A model generated the notes under the pieces. The model worked only from the letters and a program-made list of their open reading frames with translations, was not told the origin of the DNA and did not search any database. A stretch of DNA of 64,000 nt, taken from the NCBI GenBank assembly GCA_015059845.1, contig SUZR01000003.1, positions 62,001-126,000 on the forward strand, given 5' to 3'. The stretch is from Rikenellaceae bacterium (GTDB taxonomy: Bacteria > Bacteroidota > Bacteroidia > Bacteroidales > Rikenellaceae). Shown here piece by piece: positions 36,598-45,333 of the stretch; within the stretch, counting starts at the first letter, position 1, and each line of letters starts with the position of its first letter. The translations under genes and the position numbers were made by a program.

Positions 36598-39561
36598 TTA
36601 AAAGGTTAAATCCAAACCGAATGTAAACTGGCGTGACATCGGATATTGTGCTGCATATATATTAGATGTACCCTCGGGGTCCAGGCCTGAGAACTTGGTA
36701 AAGGTAAAGAGATTCTGTGCCTGCGCATATACTCGCGCGCCACTGAATATGCGGCTCTTCTTCAGCAAAGACGAAGGCAACGAATAGCTTAGCATAACAT
36801 TCTTCAGACGCAGGAACGACGCATCCTCCAACAGGCGGCTATCGAACTCCGTATACTCGCCGTGACGAGGTATATCGGTTACATCTCCAGGTTTCATCCA
36901 TCGACCAAGCAGTCGGTTGGACTGGTTATACGAGGCAAAGCGACCATTTGATTCATCGAAATAACGGTCGTTGTTAAGCATCCAGCGGTCAGCCACCCAG
37001 CTGAACTGCGCCGTAAGCGACAAGCCCTTCCACTGAAGAGCCGTACCGAAACCACCCTGCCAGGGAGCAATGTAACTCTTGCCGACAAGTACCTTATCCT
37101 CATCACGCAATACATTGGTAATATTACCCTCCTTGTCGTACCACAGCGCATCTCCATTGGCAGGATTCACGCCCGCATAACGGTTGATAAAGAACTCACC
37201 CAGCGAGTGACCAACAACCAGCTTGGTATTTGTGCTTGAACGCTCATACTCCTTAACACCATTATACAACTCGGTAATCTCATTATAGTTGTACGACACA
37301 TTGGCATTTACCGACCAACTAAAATTCTTGGCTGTCACCAGATTGGCATTGACATTTATCTCGGCACCCATATTCACCATCGTACCCACATTATCCCAAT
37401 AATAGCCATAACCTGTGGTTGAATATGGTGCTGGCACCTCCATAAGCATATCCGTAGTCTGCTTATAATAGAGTTCAAGGTCAACATTCAGACGATTCCA
37501 GAAGCCCGCGTGGAACGCAAGATTTGTTGTCCACGGTTTCTCCCAACCTAAGTTCTCATTTCCGGGCTGCATAAGACCTACACCCGCATTGCCGACATAA
37601 TCAAGGCCACCGCCAACCAAAGCCATATGCTCATAATTGGGAATTGACGAGTTACCCGAAGTACCTGTTGAGGCTGAAATCTGAGCCGTAGTGAGCCAAT
37701 GTGAGGCCGAGTCCATAAAATCCTCATTACGCATATCCCACATAAATCCCACCGACCAGAACATAGCCCAACGTCGCGCCTTACCGAAACGTGATGAACC
37801 ATCGGCTCGAGTTGCAGCCTCGAAGAAATATTTATTCTTCAGGTTGTACTCTCCACGCGCAAAGAACGATAGGAAACCATAGTCCGAGTCTGTCGTATCG
37901 TCCCACGATGTGGCACGTGTACCCGTAGAGATATTGGTCAAGCGGTCATTATTCTGGCCCTCGGTCATTACGCTGAAGGCCTCATAGTGATTATCAATAC
38001 CCTCATGACCAAGCATAAAGTTAAACGAATGGTCAAGACCTATATCGAAACGATAGTTGATTGTATTTGTAATGGTAAGATTATATCCATCGGTTGTGCT
38101 TCGTGATGCAGCGCCCTGTCCCTGATTGGGAGCATAGCTCGGATACGAAACGCCAAAACCCGTAGTATGCGAATAATCGACGCCCAACTGCGAACGAATA
38201 GTAAGTCCCTCAATAGGCGTAGCCTCTGCAAAGACGGTCGATAACAACTTATATTTCTTGTAATGAACGGGATTATTCTCCAGCCACTCCAGCGGATTCT
38301 GGCCATTACCTCGCCAGCTACCGTCCGAGATAGAGGCCAGCGAACCATCAGCACGATATGGGTCCCAATACGGCATCATAAAACGTGCTGCCGAGATGGG
38401 CGTTACAAGAGTATATGCACCCTCATCGGCCTGCTGTATCTTCTGGAAGTTAAGCATTGTATTGCTACCCACCTTCAACCAATCGGCAGCCTTACGCTCG
38501 AAATTGGCACGCAACGAATAACGCTCGAAGGTTGAGCCTACGGCCGTACCATCCTGGCTATAATAGCCACCCGAAACGTAGTAATTACTCTTCTCGTCTG
38601 CTCCAGAGATAGACACCTCATAGCTCTGCAACATAGCCGACGAGTTAAACACCTGATCAAGCCAATTTACATTAATCTTACCCAATACATCGTAGTTCTG
38701 ACCTACGCTCATACCGATTTGTTTCTCATACTCGATACGTTCGGGCGTTGTCATCAAATCCCACTTATCGTTATTGGCAACCTGCGAGAATCCCATCTGC
38801 ATACGGTACTCAATACGCGGACGGTCAGCCATACGACCACGCTTGGTAGTAATTACGATTACACCATTTGCTGCACGCGCACCATAGATAGATGTTGATG
38901 ATGCATCCTTCAGCACCGAAAGAGACTCAATATCGGCGGGATTGATTGTATTGAAATCGCTACTCGAGATAGGCACGCCATCGAGGATATACAACGGCGC
39001 CGTACCTGAATTGATTGAGTTTGTTCCTCGAATTGTCATTACGGCTGCAGCACTCGGCTCACCCGTATTAGACAAAACCGTAAGGCCCGCAACCTGACCC
39101 TGCAATGCCTGGTCAAAAGCGGCCGTAGGCGTACTCTCAATCTTCTCGGTCTTAACCGTAGAGACAGAGCCTGCAACGGTGCCCTTCTTACGAACACCAT
39201 ATGCGATGACAACAACGTCGTCAATAGCCTCAGCCTCGCCCTGCATTGCCAAATCGTACTTAACCTTCGCCTCACCATCGGGCACAATCCACTCAACGGT
39301 TTGGAAACCCAAATACGAGAAGGTCAGTGTAGAGCCTGCCTTCACATCGATTGAGTAAGTTCCATCCACCATTGATGTCACACCCTGAAACGAATCGGTT
39401 ACAATAGATACTCCTATAAGGGGTTCGTTATCTTCGGCCGAAGTGATTGTTCCACTAACAGTCACCACCTTATCGCCCTGAGTCTGAGCGAGTACGGGTG
39501 TAGCGCAAAATATAAATGCACAAAGACCTATAAATAGTTTGATTATTCGTAAAGTTTGCAT
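36598..39561 (-). CDS. SusC/RagA-family TonB-dependent outer-membrane transporter
   Basis: A 987-residue outer-membrane transporter. After a signal peptide come a carboxypeptidase-regulatory-like domain (VSGTITSAEDNEPLIGVSIV, about 33-115), a TonB-box-like stretch (DDVVVIAYG), the plug (VLSNTGEPSAAAVMTIRGTNSI, NPADIESLSVLKDASS) and the beta barrel ending in RQFTFGLDLTF. No STN domain is present, so it is not directly coupled to an anti-sigma factor. I choose the ATG at 39561; a TTG three codons upstream is part of the -7 box. Partner of the SusD gene. The substrate is unknown. Confidence 0.95.
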   Translation of the reverse strand: MQTLRIIKLFIGLCAFIFCATPVLAQTQGDKVVTVSGTITSAEDNEPLIGVSIVTDSFQGVTSMVDGTYSIDVKAGSTLTFSYLGFQTVEWIVPDGEAKVKYDLAMQGEAEAIDDVVVIAYGVRKKGTVAGSVSTVKTEKIESTPTAAFDQALQGQVAGLTVLSNTGEPSAAAVMTIRGTNSINSGTAPLYILDGVPISSSDFNTINPADIESLSVLKDASSTSIYGARAANGVIVITTKRGRMADRPRIEYRMQMGFSQVANNDKWDLMTTPERIEYEKQIGMSVGQNYDVLGKINVNWLDQVFNSSAMLQSYEVSISGADEKSNYYVSGGYYSQDGTAVGSTFERYSLRANFERKAADWLKVGSNTMLNFQKIQQADEGAYTLVTPISAARFMMPYWDPYRADGSLASISDGSWRGNGQNPLEWLENNPVHYKKYKLLSTVFAEATPIEGLTIRSQLGVDYSHTTGFGVSYPSYAPNQGQGAASRSTTDGYNLTITNTINYRFDIGLDHSFNFMLGHEGIDNHYEAFSVMTEGQNNDRLTNISTGTRATSWDDTTDSDYGFLSFFARGEYNLKNKYFFEAATRADGSSRFGKARRWAMFWSVGFMWDMRNEDFMDSASHWLTTAQISASTGTSGNSSIPNYEHMALVGGGLDYVGNAGVGLMQPGNENLGWEKPWTTNLAFHAGFWNRLNVDLELYYKQTTDMLMEVPAPYSTTGYGYYWDNVGTMVNMGAEINVNANLVTAKNFSWSVNANVSYNYNEITELYNGVKEYERSSTNTKLVVGHSLGEFFINRYAGVNPANGDALWYDKEGNITNVLRDEDKVLVGKSYIAPWQGGFGTALQWKGLSLTAQFSWVADRWMLNNDRYFDESNGRFASYNQSNRLLGRWMKPGDVTDIPRHGEYTEFDSRLLEDASFLRLKNVMLSYSLPSSLLKKSRIFSGARVYAQAQNLFTFTKFSGLDPEGTSNIYAAQYPMSRQFTFGLDLTF

Positions 39562-39567
39562 AATCGG

Positions 39568-39575
39568 CAAAGGTA
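39568..39575 (-). promoter_or_regulatory. Promoter -7 box of the SusC operon
   Basis: TACCTTTG on the minus strand ends 6 bases before the susC ATG, so the transcript would have a leader of only a few bases. No clear -33 TTG is seen. Confidence 0.55.
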
Positions 39576-39656
39576 CAACATATTATTTAATTCGAATAAA
39601 AAATTTCTCATTTTATTATTATAAGGTATAAAATTTGTTGATTTTCACAATTTGTA

Positions 39657-39688
39657 TTTGGAAATCTAAAATTCGCATCATATATTTG
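39657..39688 (+). promoter_or_regulatory. Promoter of tRNA-Ala
   Basis: TTTG at 39657-39660, a 20-base spacer and TATATTTG at 39681-39688. This is a full match; the tRNA begins 10 bases later. Confidence 0.75.
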
Positions 39689-39698
39689 CGTGGCGGAA

Positions 39699-39772
39699 GG
39701 GGGATTAGCTCAGCTGGTTAGAGCGCTTGCATGGCATGCAAGAGGTCATCGGTTCGAATCCGATATTCTCCA
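39699..39772 (+). tRNA. tRNA-Ala (anticodon GGC)
   Basis: A 74-base cloverleaf: acceptor GGGGGAT with ATTCTCC, D arm GCTC/GAGC, anticodon loop ATGGCAT (GGC, reads GCC and GCU), and T arm ATCGG-TTCGAAT-CCGAT. Discriminator A; the CCA end is not encoded. Confidence 0.95.
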
Positions 39773-39776
39773 CATA

Positions 39777-39809
39777 AAAGGTGCTTAACATTGTGTTAAG
39801 CACCTTTTA
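39777..39809. terminator. Terminator after tRNA-Ala
   Basis: AAAGGTGCTTAACA and TGTTAAGCACCTTT form a long perfect stem with loop TTG and T residues after it; also usable for the converging YjbR gene. Confidence 0.85.
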
Positions 39810-39818
39810 TTTATTCAT

Positions 39819-40187
39819 TTACGCTCCTATTTCCCGCAACAGTTCCTCGCGGCGGGCCTTCGGGGTTACGTTATGGCGGATGGTGAAGATATACGACTCT
39901 TTAATCAGTTCGCGCACCAGCTTTTCGGGCAAATCGCCATCCATTCGCACCGAGCTCCAATAACGTTTATTGAAGTGCCACGCAGGAATAATTTGTGAAT
40001 ATTTATCGCGCAGGGCCTCCCCTACCTCCGGCGAGTGATGTATCACAATATGCGTAAGGTCATCCATATCCACCACGACAAACCACTTACCTGCAACCTT
40101 ATAGACAAGCGTGGAGTCATCGAAGGGCGTTGTCTCCTCGACATCATAAAATGAGAGTACATACTCCCGAAAGTCCAAAATATCCAT
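39819..40187 (-). CDS. MmcQ/YjbR-family protein
   Basis: A 122-residue small protein of the MmcQ/YjbR family (a CyaY-like fold). Visible are the N-terminal DILDFREYVLSFYDVEETTPF, GKWFVVVDM, PAWHFNKRYWSSV and the C-terminal helix ELIKESYIFTIRH. The family has been called DNA-binding, but its function is not settled. It has its own promoter and no linked genes. Confidence 0.85.
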   Translation of the reverse strand: MDILDFREYVLSFYDVEETTPFDDSTLVYKVAGKWFVVVDMDDLTHIVIHHSPEVGEALRDKYSQIIPAWHFNKRYWSSVRMDGDLPEKLVRELIKESYIFTIRHNVTPKARREELLREIGA

Positions 40188-40204
40188 AATCCGATGTTTT
40201 CATA

Positions 40205-40212
40205 CAAAGATA
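40205..40212 (-). promoter_or_regulatory. Promoter -7 box of the YjbR gene
   Basis: TATCTTTG on the minus strand, leader about 14 bases to the ATG at 40187. Confidence 0.55.
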
Positions 40213-40271
40213 CTCATTTTGGCACATCTATTGCTCGCTATGAGGAAGAATTATTCAAAAACAGATTACTT

Positions 40272-40841
40272 ATGAAAAAGATTCTACTCTCTCTTTCTCT
40301 TATTCTTGCGACGGTGGCCATCACCGGCTGCTCGCAGAAAGCAAAATGGGACCACAAACAGAAGCAGGCTATGCGCGAGAATCTGCGTCAATATCGTGAT
40401 ATGATATATTTGCAGGATTTGACCGAGCCCGAGTTCATCATCTTCACCGACAGCGTAACAGGAAACATCGAGGAGGTATATCCCGTATATGCAACCTTTA
40501 TGCAGATTCCCAACGTGGATGACACCATCGATATGTTTGTCGTAACGACCATTGTCGAGGAGCTCGACGCCGACGCACACAATATGCGACACATATTCCC
40601 CTATCGCTACCTTGTCAGCCAAGGCATCCTGCCCGACAAACTCACACACGAGCAGCAACGCCAATTCTACAAATGTCTGGCTCAGAAGGTCAACAACAAC
40701 TACTCCTCGACCGAGCAGTTCTTCAATGCCATTCTGGCCGACACCACAGCCTCATCGCAAATAGCCACGTTCCAAAGCCAGTGTGCTAACGAGCTGTTTA
40801 ATTGGGTGATAGAGGTTGACGAGGTTATCATTGAGCAGTAA
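40272..40841 (+). CDS. Lipoprotein of unknown function
   Basis: A 189-residue lipoprotein with leader MKKILLSLSLILATVAITGC. I choose the ATG at 40272 because the signal peptide begins there; an in-frame ATG at 40194 would add 26 unrelated residues. The mature protein is mostly helical (KWDHKQKQAMRENLRQYRDM, TDSVTGNIEEVYPVY, LVSQGILPDKLTHEQQRQFY) and is not recognised. It lies between converging neighbours with no operon partner. Confidence 0.7.
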   Translation: MKKILLSLSLILATVAITGCSQKAKWDHKQKQAMRENLRQYRDMIYLQDLTEPEFIIFTDSVTGNIEEVYPVYATFMQIPNVDDTIDMFVVTTIVEELDADAHNMRHIFPYRYLVSQGILPDKLTHEQQRQFYKCLAQKVNNNYSSTEQFFNAILADTTASSQIATFQSQCANELFNWVIEVDEVIIEQ

Positions 40842-40883
40842 CTGAACCTGATTCGTAATATTACCTTTTTTCCTAACAACAGA

Positions 40884-40924
40884 AGGGGTGACTAACTCAC
40901 GGTTAGCCACCCCTACGATTTTTC
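40884..40924. terminator. Bidirectional terminator
   Basis: AGGGGTG and CACCCCT pair with an inner CTAAC/GTTAG stem; T residues follow on the plus strand (GATTTTTC). It lies between the lipoprotein gene and the converging lipid kinase gene. Confidence 0.75.
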
Positions 40925-40926
40925 GT

Positions 40927-41889
40927 CTATTCGTTGTCTAAATAATCCTTATTCACAACCACCCTCACACATCGCGGGTGAATCTTGAACTCGAGCGGCG
41001 TACCGCCCAGCAACTCGCCATCCACCTCAACCATAATATCGGGAGTTGATTCGATGCGGATATTGCGTCCGCGATAGTGCTTGACGTGACCGATACTATA
41101 AATATCACCGTTAAACAGACGTCTTAAGCGGAAGAGAATCTGCCACCAGTGCATCGGGCGGTAGAGCGTAATATCAAACAACCCGTCATCGGCCACCGCC
41201 AACGGCAACTGCTGAGTACCACCACCGTTATACTTACCAATACCGATTGCCGCACTGAACAGCAGGTCCTTATGCACCAGCTCGCCATCAATCCACACCT
41301 TCACGCCCGTCGATTTATAGCGGAAGAAGCTCTTCACCGAACCCTGTGCATAGAGGTGCTTACCACGTCGTCCCTGCGCCTTATAATGTTCGTATATCTT
41401 GGTTACCGACGGGTCAAAACCTGCACCCGCAACGTTGGCCATATATCGCACTTGCGCATACTGCGACTCCTCGTAATGCACCTCGCCAATATCCTGCAAC
41501 AGGGTGTGACCCTCGCGTACGGCACGAATAGCCTCCGAATAGCGCGTAGGAATGCCATACATACGAATCCAGTCGTTACCCGTACCCACAGGAATTACGG
41601 CCACGGTAACCTCATCCACGGGAGTACTCTGCTGAATAAAGAGGCCATTGACCACCTCGTGCAGAGTGCCGTCACCGCCGATTACCATAATATGGCGATA
41701 ACCCTCGTTTACGGCCTCAACCGTCAGCTCCGTCACGTGATATTTATGCTGCGAGAAGACCAACTCGTGCGGAATCTCATTCTCTCGCAACAGTTTGGTT
41801 ATAAGCGGCAAGTCCTCAAGCCCGCGGCCGAAACCAGCCACGGGATTGACTATGACGTACCAAACATTCGCTATATCGGTTTGCTGCAC
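40927..41889 (-). CDS. Diacylglycerol-kinase-family lipid kinase (YegS/BmrU-like)
   Basis: A 320-residue lipid kinase. Seen are the N-terminal VNPVAGFGRG, the nucleotide site MVIGGDGTLHEVVNGL and PVGTGNDWIRMYGIP. Such enzymes phosphorylate diacylglycerol or sphingolipid-like bases; Bacteroidetes make sphingolipids, so either is possible. The start is a GTG at 41889, 4 bases after the pepD stop; no ATG lies between it and the conserved NPVAG block. Confidence 0.88.
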   Translation of the reverse strand: MQQTDIANVWYVIVNPVAGFGRGLEDLPLITKLLRENEIPHELVFSQHKYHVTELTVEAVNEGYRHIMVIGGDGTLHEVVNGLFIQQSTPVDEVTVAVIPVGTGNDWIRMYGIPTRYSEAIRAVREGHTLLQDIGEVHYEESQYAQVRYMANVAGAGFDPSVTKIYEHYKAQGRRGKHLYAQGSVKSFFRYKSTGVKVWIDGELVHKDLLFSAAIGIGKYNGGGTQQLPLAVADDGLFDITLYRPMHWWQILFRLRRLFNGDIYSIGHVKHYRGRNIRIESTPDIMVEVDGELLGGTPLEFKIHPRCVRVVVNKDYLDNE

Positions 41890-41893
41890 GATA

Positions 41894-43369
41894 CTACTTT
41901 TTAGGAGCGTTCTTCAATGTGTGCAACAGGAAGTCGTAGAACTTCTCCACCGATGCAATCTCCACCTTCTCGTCGGGTGAGTGGGGATAGCAGATGGTCG
42001 GGCCGAATGAAATCATATCCAAGCCGGGATAGTTCGAGCCGATGATACCGCACTCCAAGCCTGCGTGGATAGCTGTCACGGCGGGCTTCTTGCCGTATAG
42101 AGCCTCGTATGAGGTAAGCATAGCATTCAAGATTGGTGACTCCATATTGGGTGCCCAGCCGTCGTATGAGCCAGTGAGAGCAACCTCTGCGCCAGCCAAC
42201 TCAAACACAGCCTTTATAGCGTCACCCAACGCCTCCTTCTCGGTGCGAACTGACGAGCGCATCAGCGTCTGAATCTTCACGCACTCACCATCCGATACCA
42301 CACGAGCCAGGTTATTTGAGGTCTGCACCAACCCCTCCATAGCCATCGACATCTTCGCAACGCCATCGGGACACGCAACCATAGCCGCCATAAGCGACTT
42401 TGCTACTGCATCGGGGATAATTGTTGCGGGAGCCGCAACCTCAGCAGCCTTGATTGAGATAGCATCCTCGATGCCTGCATACTCGGCAATAGCCACCTGC
42501 TCGAACGATGCAACAATATCCTTTACCTTTGCCTCAGCCTCAGCGGGAACCAGTACAACAGCTACCGACTCACGAGGAATAGCATTGCGCAAACCGCCGC
42601 CATCTACCGATGCAATCTTCACATCACACTCCGCTGCAAGCATACGCAACAGACGGAATAACAACTTATTAGCATTTGCACGCTGGCATACAATCTGAAT
42701 ACCTGAGTGACCACCCTTGCAGCCCTTAACCGAGAGCGCCATCGCCTTATAGTCGGCAGGAGCAGCCTCTGCCACGTAGGGTAACGTAACATTAGCGTCT
42801 GTACCACCTGCGCAACCAACATACAACTCACCCTCGGTTTCTGAGTCGAGGTTAAGCAAAATCTCGCCCTTCAAAAGACCACCCTTCAGGCCGAAAGCAC
42901 CATCCATACCAGTCTCCTCGGTTGCGGTGATAAGGCCCTCGATAGGGCCGTGCTCGATAGAGTCATCCTCCATAACAGCCAAGATAGCCGCCACGCCGAT
43001 ACCGTTATCTGCGCCCAGCGTAGTGCCATTAGCCGTAACCCACTCGCCATCAATATAGGCCTCAATGGAGTCGTTGATGAAGTCAAACACCTTATCGTTA
43101 TTCTTCTGCGGCACCATATCCATATGCGCCTGCATAATGATACCCTTACGATCCTCATAACCTGGAGTTGCGGCCTTGCACATATATACGTTACCAGCCT
43201 CGTCAACCTTATGCTCAATACCCTTCTCAACGGCAAAGTCAACCAGATACTGACGAATCTTATCCTCGCTATGCGATGGGTGGGGAATATTACAAATCTC
43301 AGCAAAGTGCTTCCACACAAGTGCAGGCTTCAAATAGTGGCTATAAAAAGCCTTCAAATTATTATCCAT
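41894..43369 (-). CDS. pepD: Aminoacyl-histidine dipeptidase (M20)
   Basis: A 491-residue metallopeptidase of the M20 family, PepD type, which hydrolyses Xaa-His and other dipeptides. Zinc-site regions are seen in IIMQAHMDMVPQ, LGADNGIGVA, ATEETGMDGAFGL, LNLDSETEGEL and the C-terminal IHAGLECGIIGSNYPGLDM. Length is normal. It lies 24 bases after phoH and 4 bases before the lipid kinase. Confidence 0.93.
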   Translation of the reverse strand: MDNNLKAFYSHYLKPALVWKHFAEICNIPHPSHSEDKIRQYLVDFAVEKGIEHKVDEAGNVYMCKAATPGYEDRKGIIMQAHMDMVPQKNNDKVFDFINDSIEAYIDGEWVTANGTTLGADNGIGVAAILAVMEDDSIEHGPIEGLITATEETGMDGAFGLKGGLLKGEILLNLDSETEGELYVGCAGGTDANVTLPYVAEAAPADYKAMALSVKGCKGGHSGIQIVCQRANANKLLFRLLRMLAAECDVKIASVDGGGLRNAIPRESVAVVLVPAEAEAKVKDIVASFEQVAIAEYAGIEDAISIKAAEVAAPATIIPDAVAKSLMAAMVACPDGVAKMSMAMEGLVQTSNNLARVVSDGECVKIQTLMRSSVRTEKEALGDAIKAVFELAGAEVALTGSYDGWAPNMESPILNAMLTSYEALYGKKPAVTAIHAGLECGIIGSNYPGLDMISFGPTICYPHSPDEKVEIASVEKFYDFLLHTLKNAPKK

Positions 43370-43393
43370 ATCAGTTTTAAATTTTATTGGTTA

Positions 43394-44404
43394 TTACTCT
43401 TTTCTATCTTTGGGCATACGCACAACGGGAGCCTCACGCAGAGCCGACTCCTCCATTGCCGCACGCTTATCGAATGCATCGACAATATATTTCACCAGCG
43501 GGTGGCGCACAATATCGCGTTTGTCGAACTCGACCATACCGATACCCTCAATACCGCGCAGCGTATCCATCGCACGTGTAAGACCGCTATCACTCTTGCG
43601 CGGCAAATCAATCTGCGTCACATCGCCCGTCACGATAAACTTCGCGTTGCGACCCATACGCGTAAGGAACATCTTTATCTGTGAGCGTGTGGTGTTCTGC
43701 GCCTCATCCAAAATAACGAAGGCATTATCCAACGTACGACCACGCATATAGGCCAACGGAGCAATCTGCACCGTACCATCCTCCAGATACTTCTGCAACT
43801 TGGCCGCAGGAATCATATCATTGAGTGCATCATATAACGGCTGCAAATAGGGATCGAGTTTCTCCTTCATATCGCCCGGCAGGAATCCCAGCTTCTCGCC
43901 AGCCTCCACGGCAGGACGCGTGAGAATCACACGGCGTACCTCACGCTCCTTGAGAGCCTTAACAGCAAGTGCAATGGCCGTATATGTCTTACCCGAGCCG
44001 GCAGGTCCTACGGCAAAGAGCAGGTCGTTCTTCTCGTAAAGTTCCACCAATCGGCGTTGATTGACAGTACGGGCGCGGATGATATTACCGTTATTTCCAA
44101 ATACGATGGTATCCTTATCGCTCACAGGCTCAGCACAATCGCTCAGGCCCGTAGAGAATGCTTGCGTCACAACCTCACGCGAGATGTGGCCATACTTCAG
44201 GTAATACTCCACCAGCGCATTCATCTTACGCTCGAAAGCCTCCACATCGCGTTTGGCTCCGAGTGCCTTTAGTGACGAGCCGCGTGCCACAACCTTCACC
44301 TTGGGTGACAGCTCGCGCATAAGCTCCAGATAGGCATCCTGCGCACCATAAAGCTCACGCGGGTCAACGCCCTCGATTAATATCTCTCTATTTATTGCCT
44401 CCAT
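43394..44404 (-). CDS. PhoH-family ATPase
   Basis: A 336-residue PhoH-like P-loop ATPase (YbeZ type). Walker A is GPAGSGKTYTA and Walker B is FVILDEAQNTT; the DEAQN and TGDVTQIDLP motifs are typical. The N terminus (REILIEGVDPRELYGA) fits the YbeZ form. The family is linked to RNA or ribosome maintenance, but its exact role is unsure. It starts 3 bases after the porin gene. Confidence 0.93.
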   Translation of the reverse strand: MEAINREILIEGVDPRELYGAQDAYLELMRELSPKVKVVARGSSLKALGAKRDVEAFERKMNALVEYYLKYGHISREVVTQAFSTGLSDCAEPVSDKDTIVFGNNGNIIRARTVNQRRLVELYEKNDLLFAVGPAGSGKTYTAIALAVKALKEREVRRVILTRPAVEAGEKLGFLPGDMKEKLDPYLQPLYDALNDMIPAAKLQKYLEDGTVQIAPLAYMRGRTLDNAFVILDEAQNTTRSQIKMFLTRMGRNAKFIVTGDVTQIDLPRKSDSGLTRAMDTLRGIEGIGMVEFDKRDIVRHPLVKYIVDAFDKRAAMEESALREAPVVRMPKDRKE

Positions 44405-44407
44405 ACT

Positions 44408-45019
44408 CTAAAAAACATATCCTATATTGAGCCCCACCCAATAACTCGATGATGGGAACTCCGCGCCCTCGAAATAGTTATCCGTACGACCAAAATTACC
44501 CGTAAAACGCGCATCTACGACCACGCTATCCGACAGATTCACACCTATTCCAGCCGTATATCCCACGGTTGTACGCAGACGGCCGAACTCCACCTTCTCC
44601 TGCCCTGTGCTGTAACGCCCCGTGCCAGCCAGCGACAAAATGGGACCTACATTAAAACGCAGAGGCCACACCCCTCGATAGGAGAACATCAAGGGAATCT
44701 CCATAACGTTCGACTTTACATCGAAGGTACTCTTCGGGCTCTTTGCCTCAATCTTGTTGTAGAGGTAAGCCAACTCTATCTGCAGGGCCACCTGCTCATA
44801 CCAGCAGAGCGACATCATCAATGCCCCACGCATACCAAGTTTGGGCTGAAGCTCCACGCCTGCGGCCGACATACCCATATATGTAGCACCGACAGAGATA
44901 CCCATCTCCATACGTTTATTGGGGCGCTCCATAGCCTCAAAATGATTAAACGACTGCGCCCAACCATCCATCAGGCTCATCAGAGCCACCACAACCAAAC
45001 CGATACGCCACAACCTCAT
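44408..45019 (-). CDS. Outer-membrane porin-like beta-barrel protein
   Basis: A 203-residue outer-membrane protein with signal peptide MRLWRIGLVVVALMSLMDGWAQ and a small PorT/OmpA-like barrel (GAGS-like GISVGATYMGMSAAGVE, ALQIELAYLYNKIEAKS, ending SSSYWVGLNIGYVF). I set the start at the ATG at 45019, because the -7 box at 45059-45066 lies inside the longer frame. It is the first gene of a run with phoH, pepD and the lipid kinase. Confidence 0.82.
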   Translation of the reverse strand: MRLWRIGLVVVALMSLMDGWAQSFNHFEAMERPNKRMEMGISVGATYMGMSAAGVELQPKLGMRGALMMSLCWYEQVALQIELAYLYNKIEAKSPKSTFDVKSNVMEIPLMFSYRGVWPLRFNVGPILSLAGTGRYSTGQEKVEFGRLRTTVGYTAGIGVNLSDSVVVDARFTGNFGRTDNYFEGAEFPSSSYWVGLNIGYVF

Positions 45020-45058
45020 AAGCCCACTAAGTGTCGTTACCCGATAATTAATATCTTT

Positions 45059-45066
45059 CAAAGATA
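45059..45066 (-). promoter_or_regulatory. Promoter -7 box of the porin-phoH-pepD operon
   Basis: TATCTTTG on the minus strand; the leader to the ATG at 45019 is about 36 bases. Its position supports the shorter porin start. Confidence 0.55.
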
Positions 45067-45139
45067 ACGATTTTTCAGTAAATGCCATATATATAAGTCT
45101 ATTTATTTGCTAAAACTTTTTTGTTCCGAGGGTTTTTCG

Positions 45140-45147
45140 TATCTTTG
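45140..45147 (+). promoter_or_regulatory. Promoter -7 box of der
   Basis: TATCTTTG, 187 bases before the der ATG. A TTG at 45121-45123 is 16 bases upstream, shorter than usual. Confidence 0.55.
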
Positions 45148-45189
45148 TGCGTTGTTTACACTCTGCAAAAGCTACCCAAGCACAACGCA

Positions 45190-45237
45190 GGAGCGAAGCG
45201 ACCAAAGTCCCTGCCGAGGCGGGGATATAGGGGTGGG
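45190..45237. repeat. Dispersed repeat in the der leader
   Basis: The 21-base stretch at 45190-45210 (GGAGCGAAGCGACCAAAGTC and one C) is, in reverse complement, 20 of 21 identical to 2078-2098 in the tandem array. Next to it is a C/G-rich hairpin (CCCTGCC/GGCGGGG), as in the array. It is the only thing I see in the 180-base der leader. Confidence 0.7.
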
Positions 45238-45333
45238 TAAGAATTGCAAATGCAGCCATCGGCTGCAAGGTATGCCGCCCAAAGCAAAACAACAAAACGG
45301 TATATAGAAAACAATAATTAACGAGATACAGAA

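Noticed and set aside
41149..41904. Plus-strand frame of 251 codons opposite the lipid kinase
   Set aside because: The minus-strand gene carries clear kinase motifs (GGDGT); the other frame is a shadow rich in His and Arg.
42950..43684. Plus-strand frame of 244 codons across pepD and phoH
   Set aside because: It crosses the ends of two well-supported genes and shows no family features.
45020..45088. Longer start for the porin-like gene
   Set aside because: The added 23 codons cover the -7 box and have no signal peptide; the shorter start fits.
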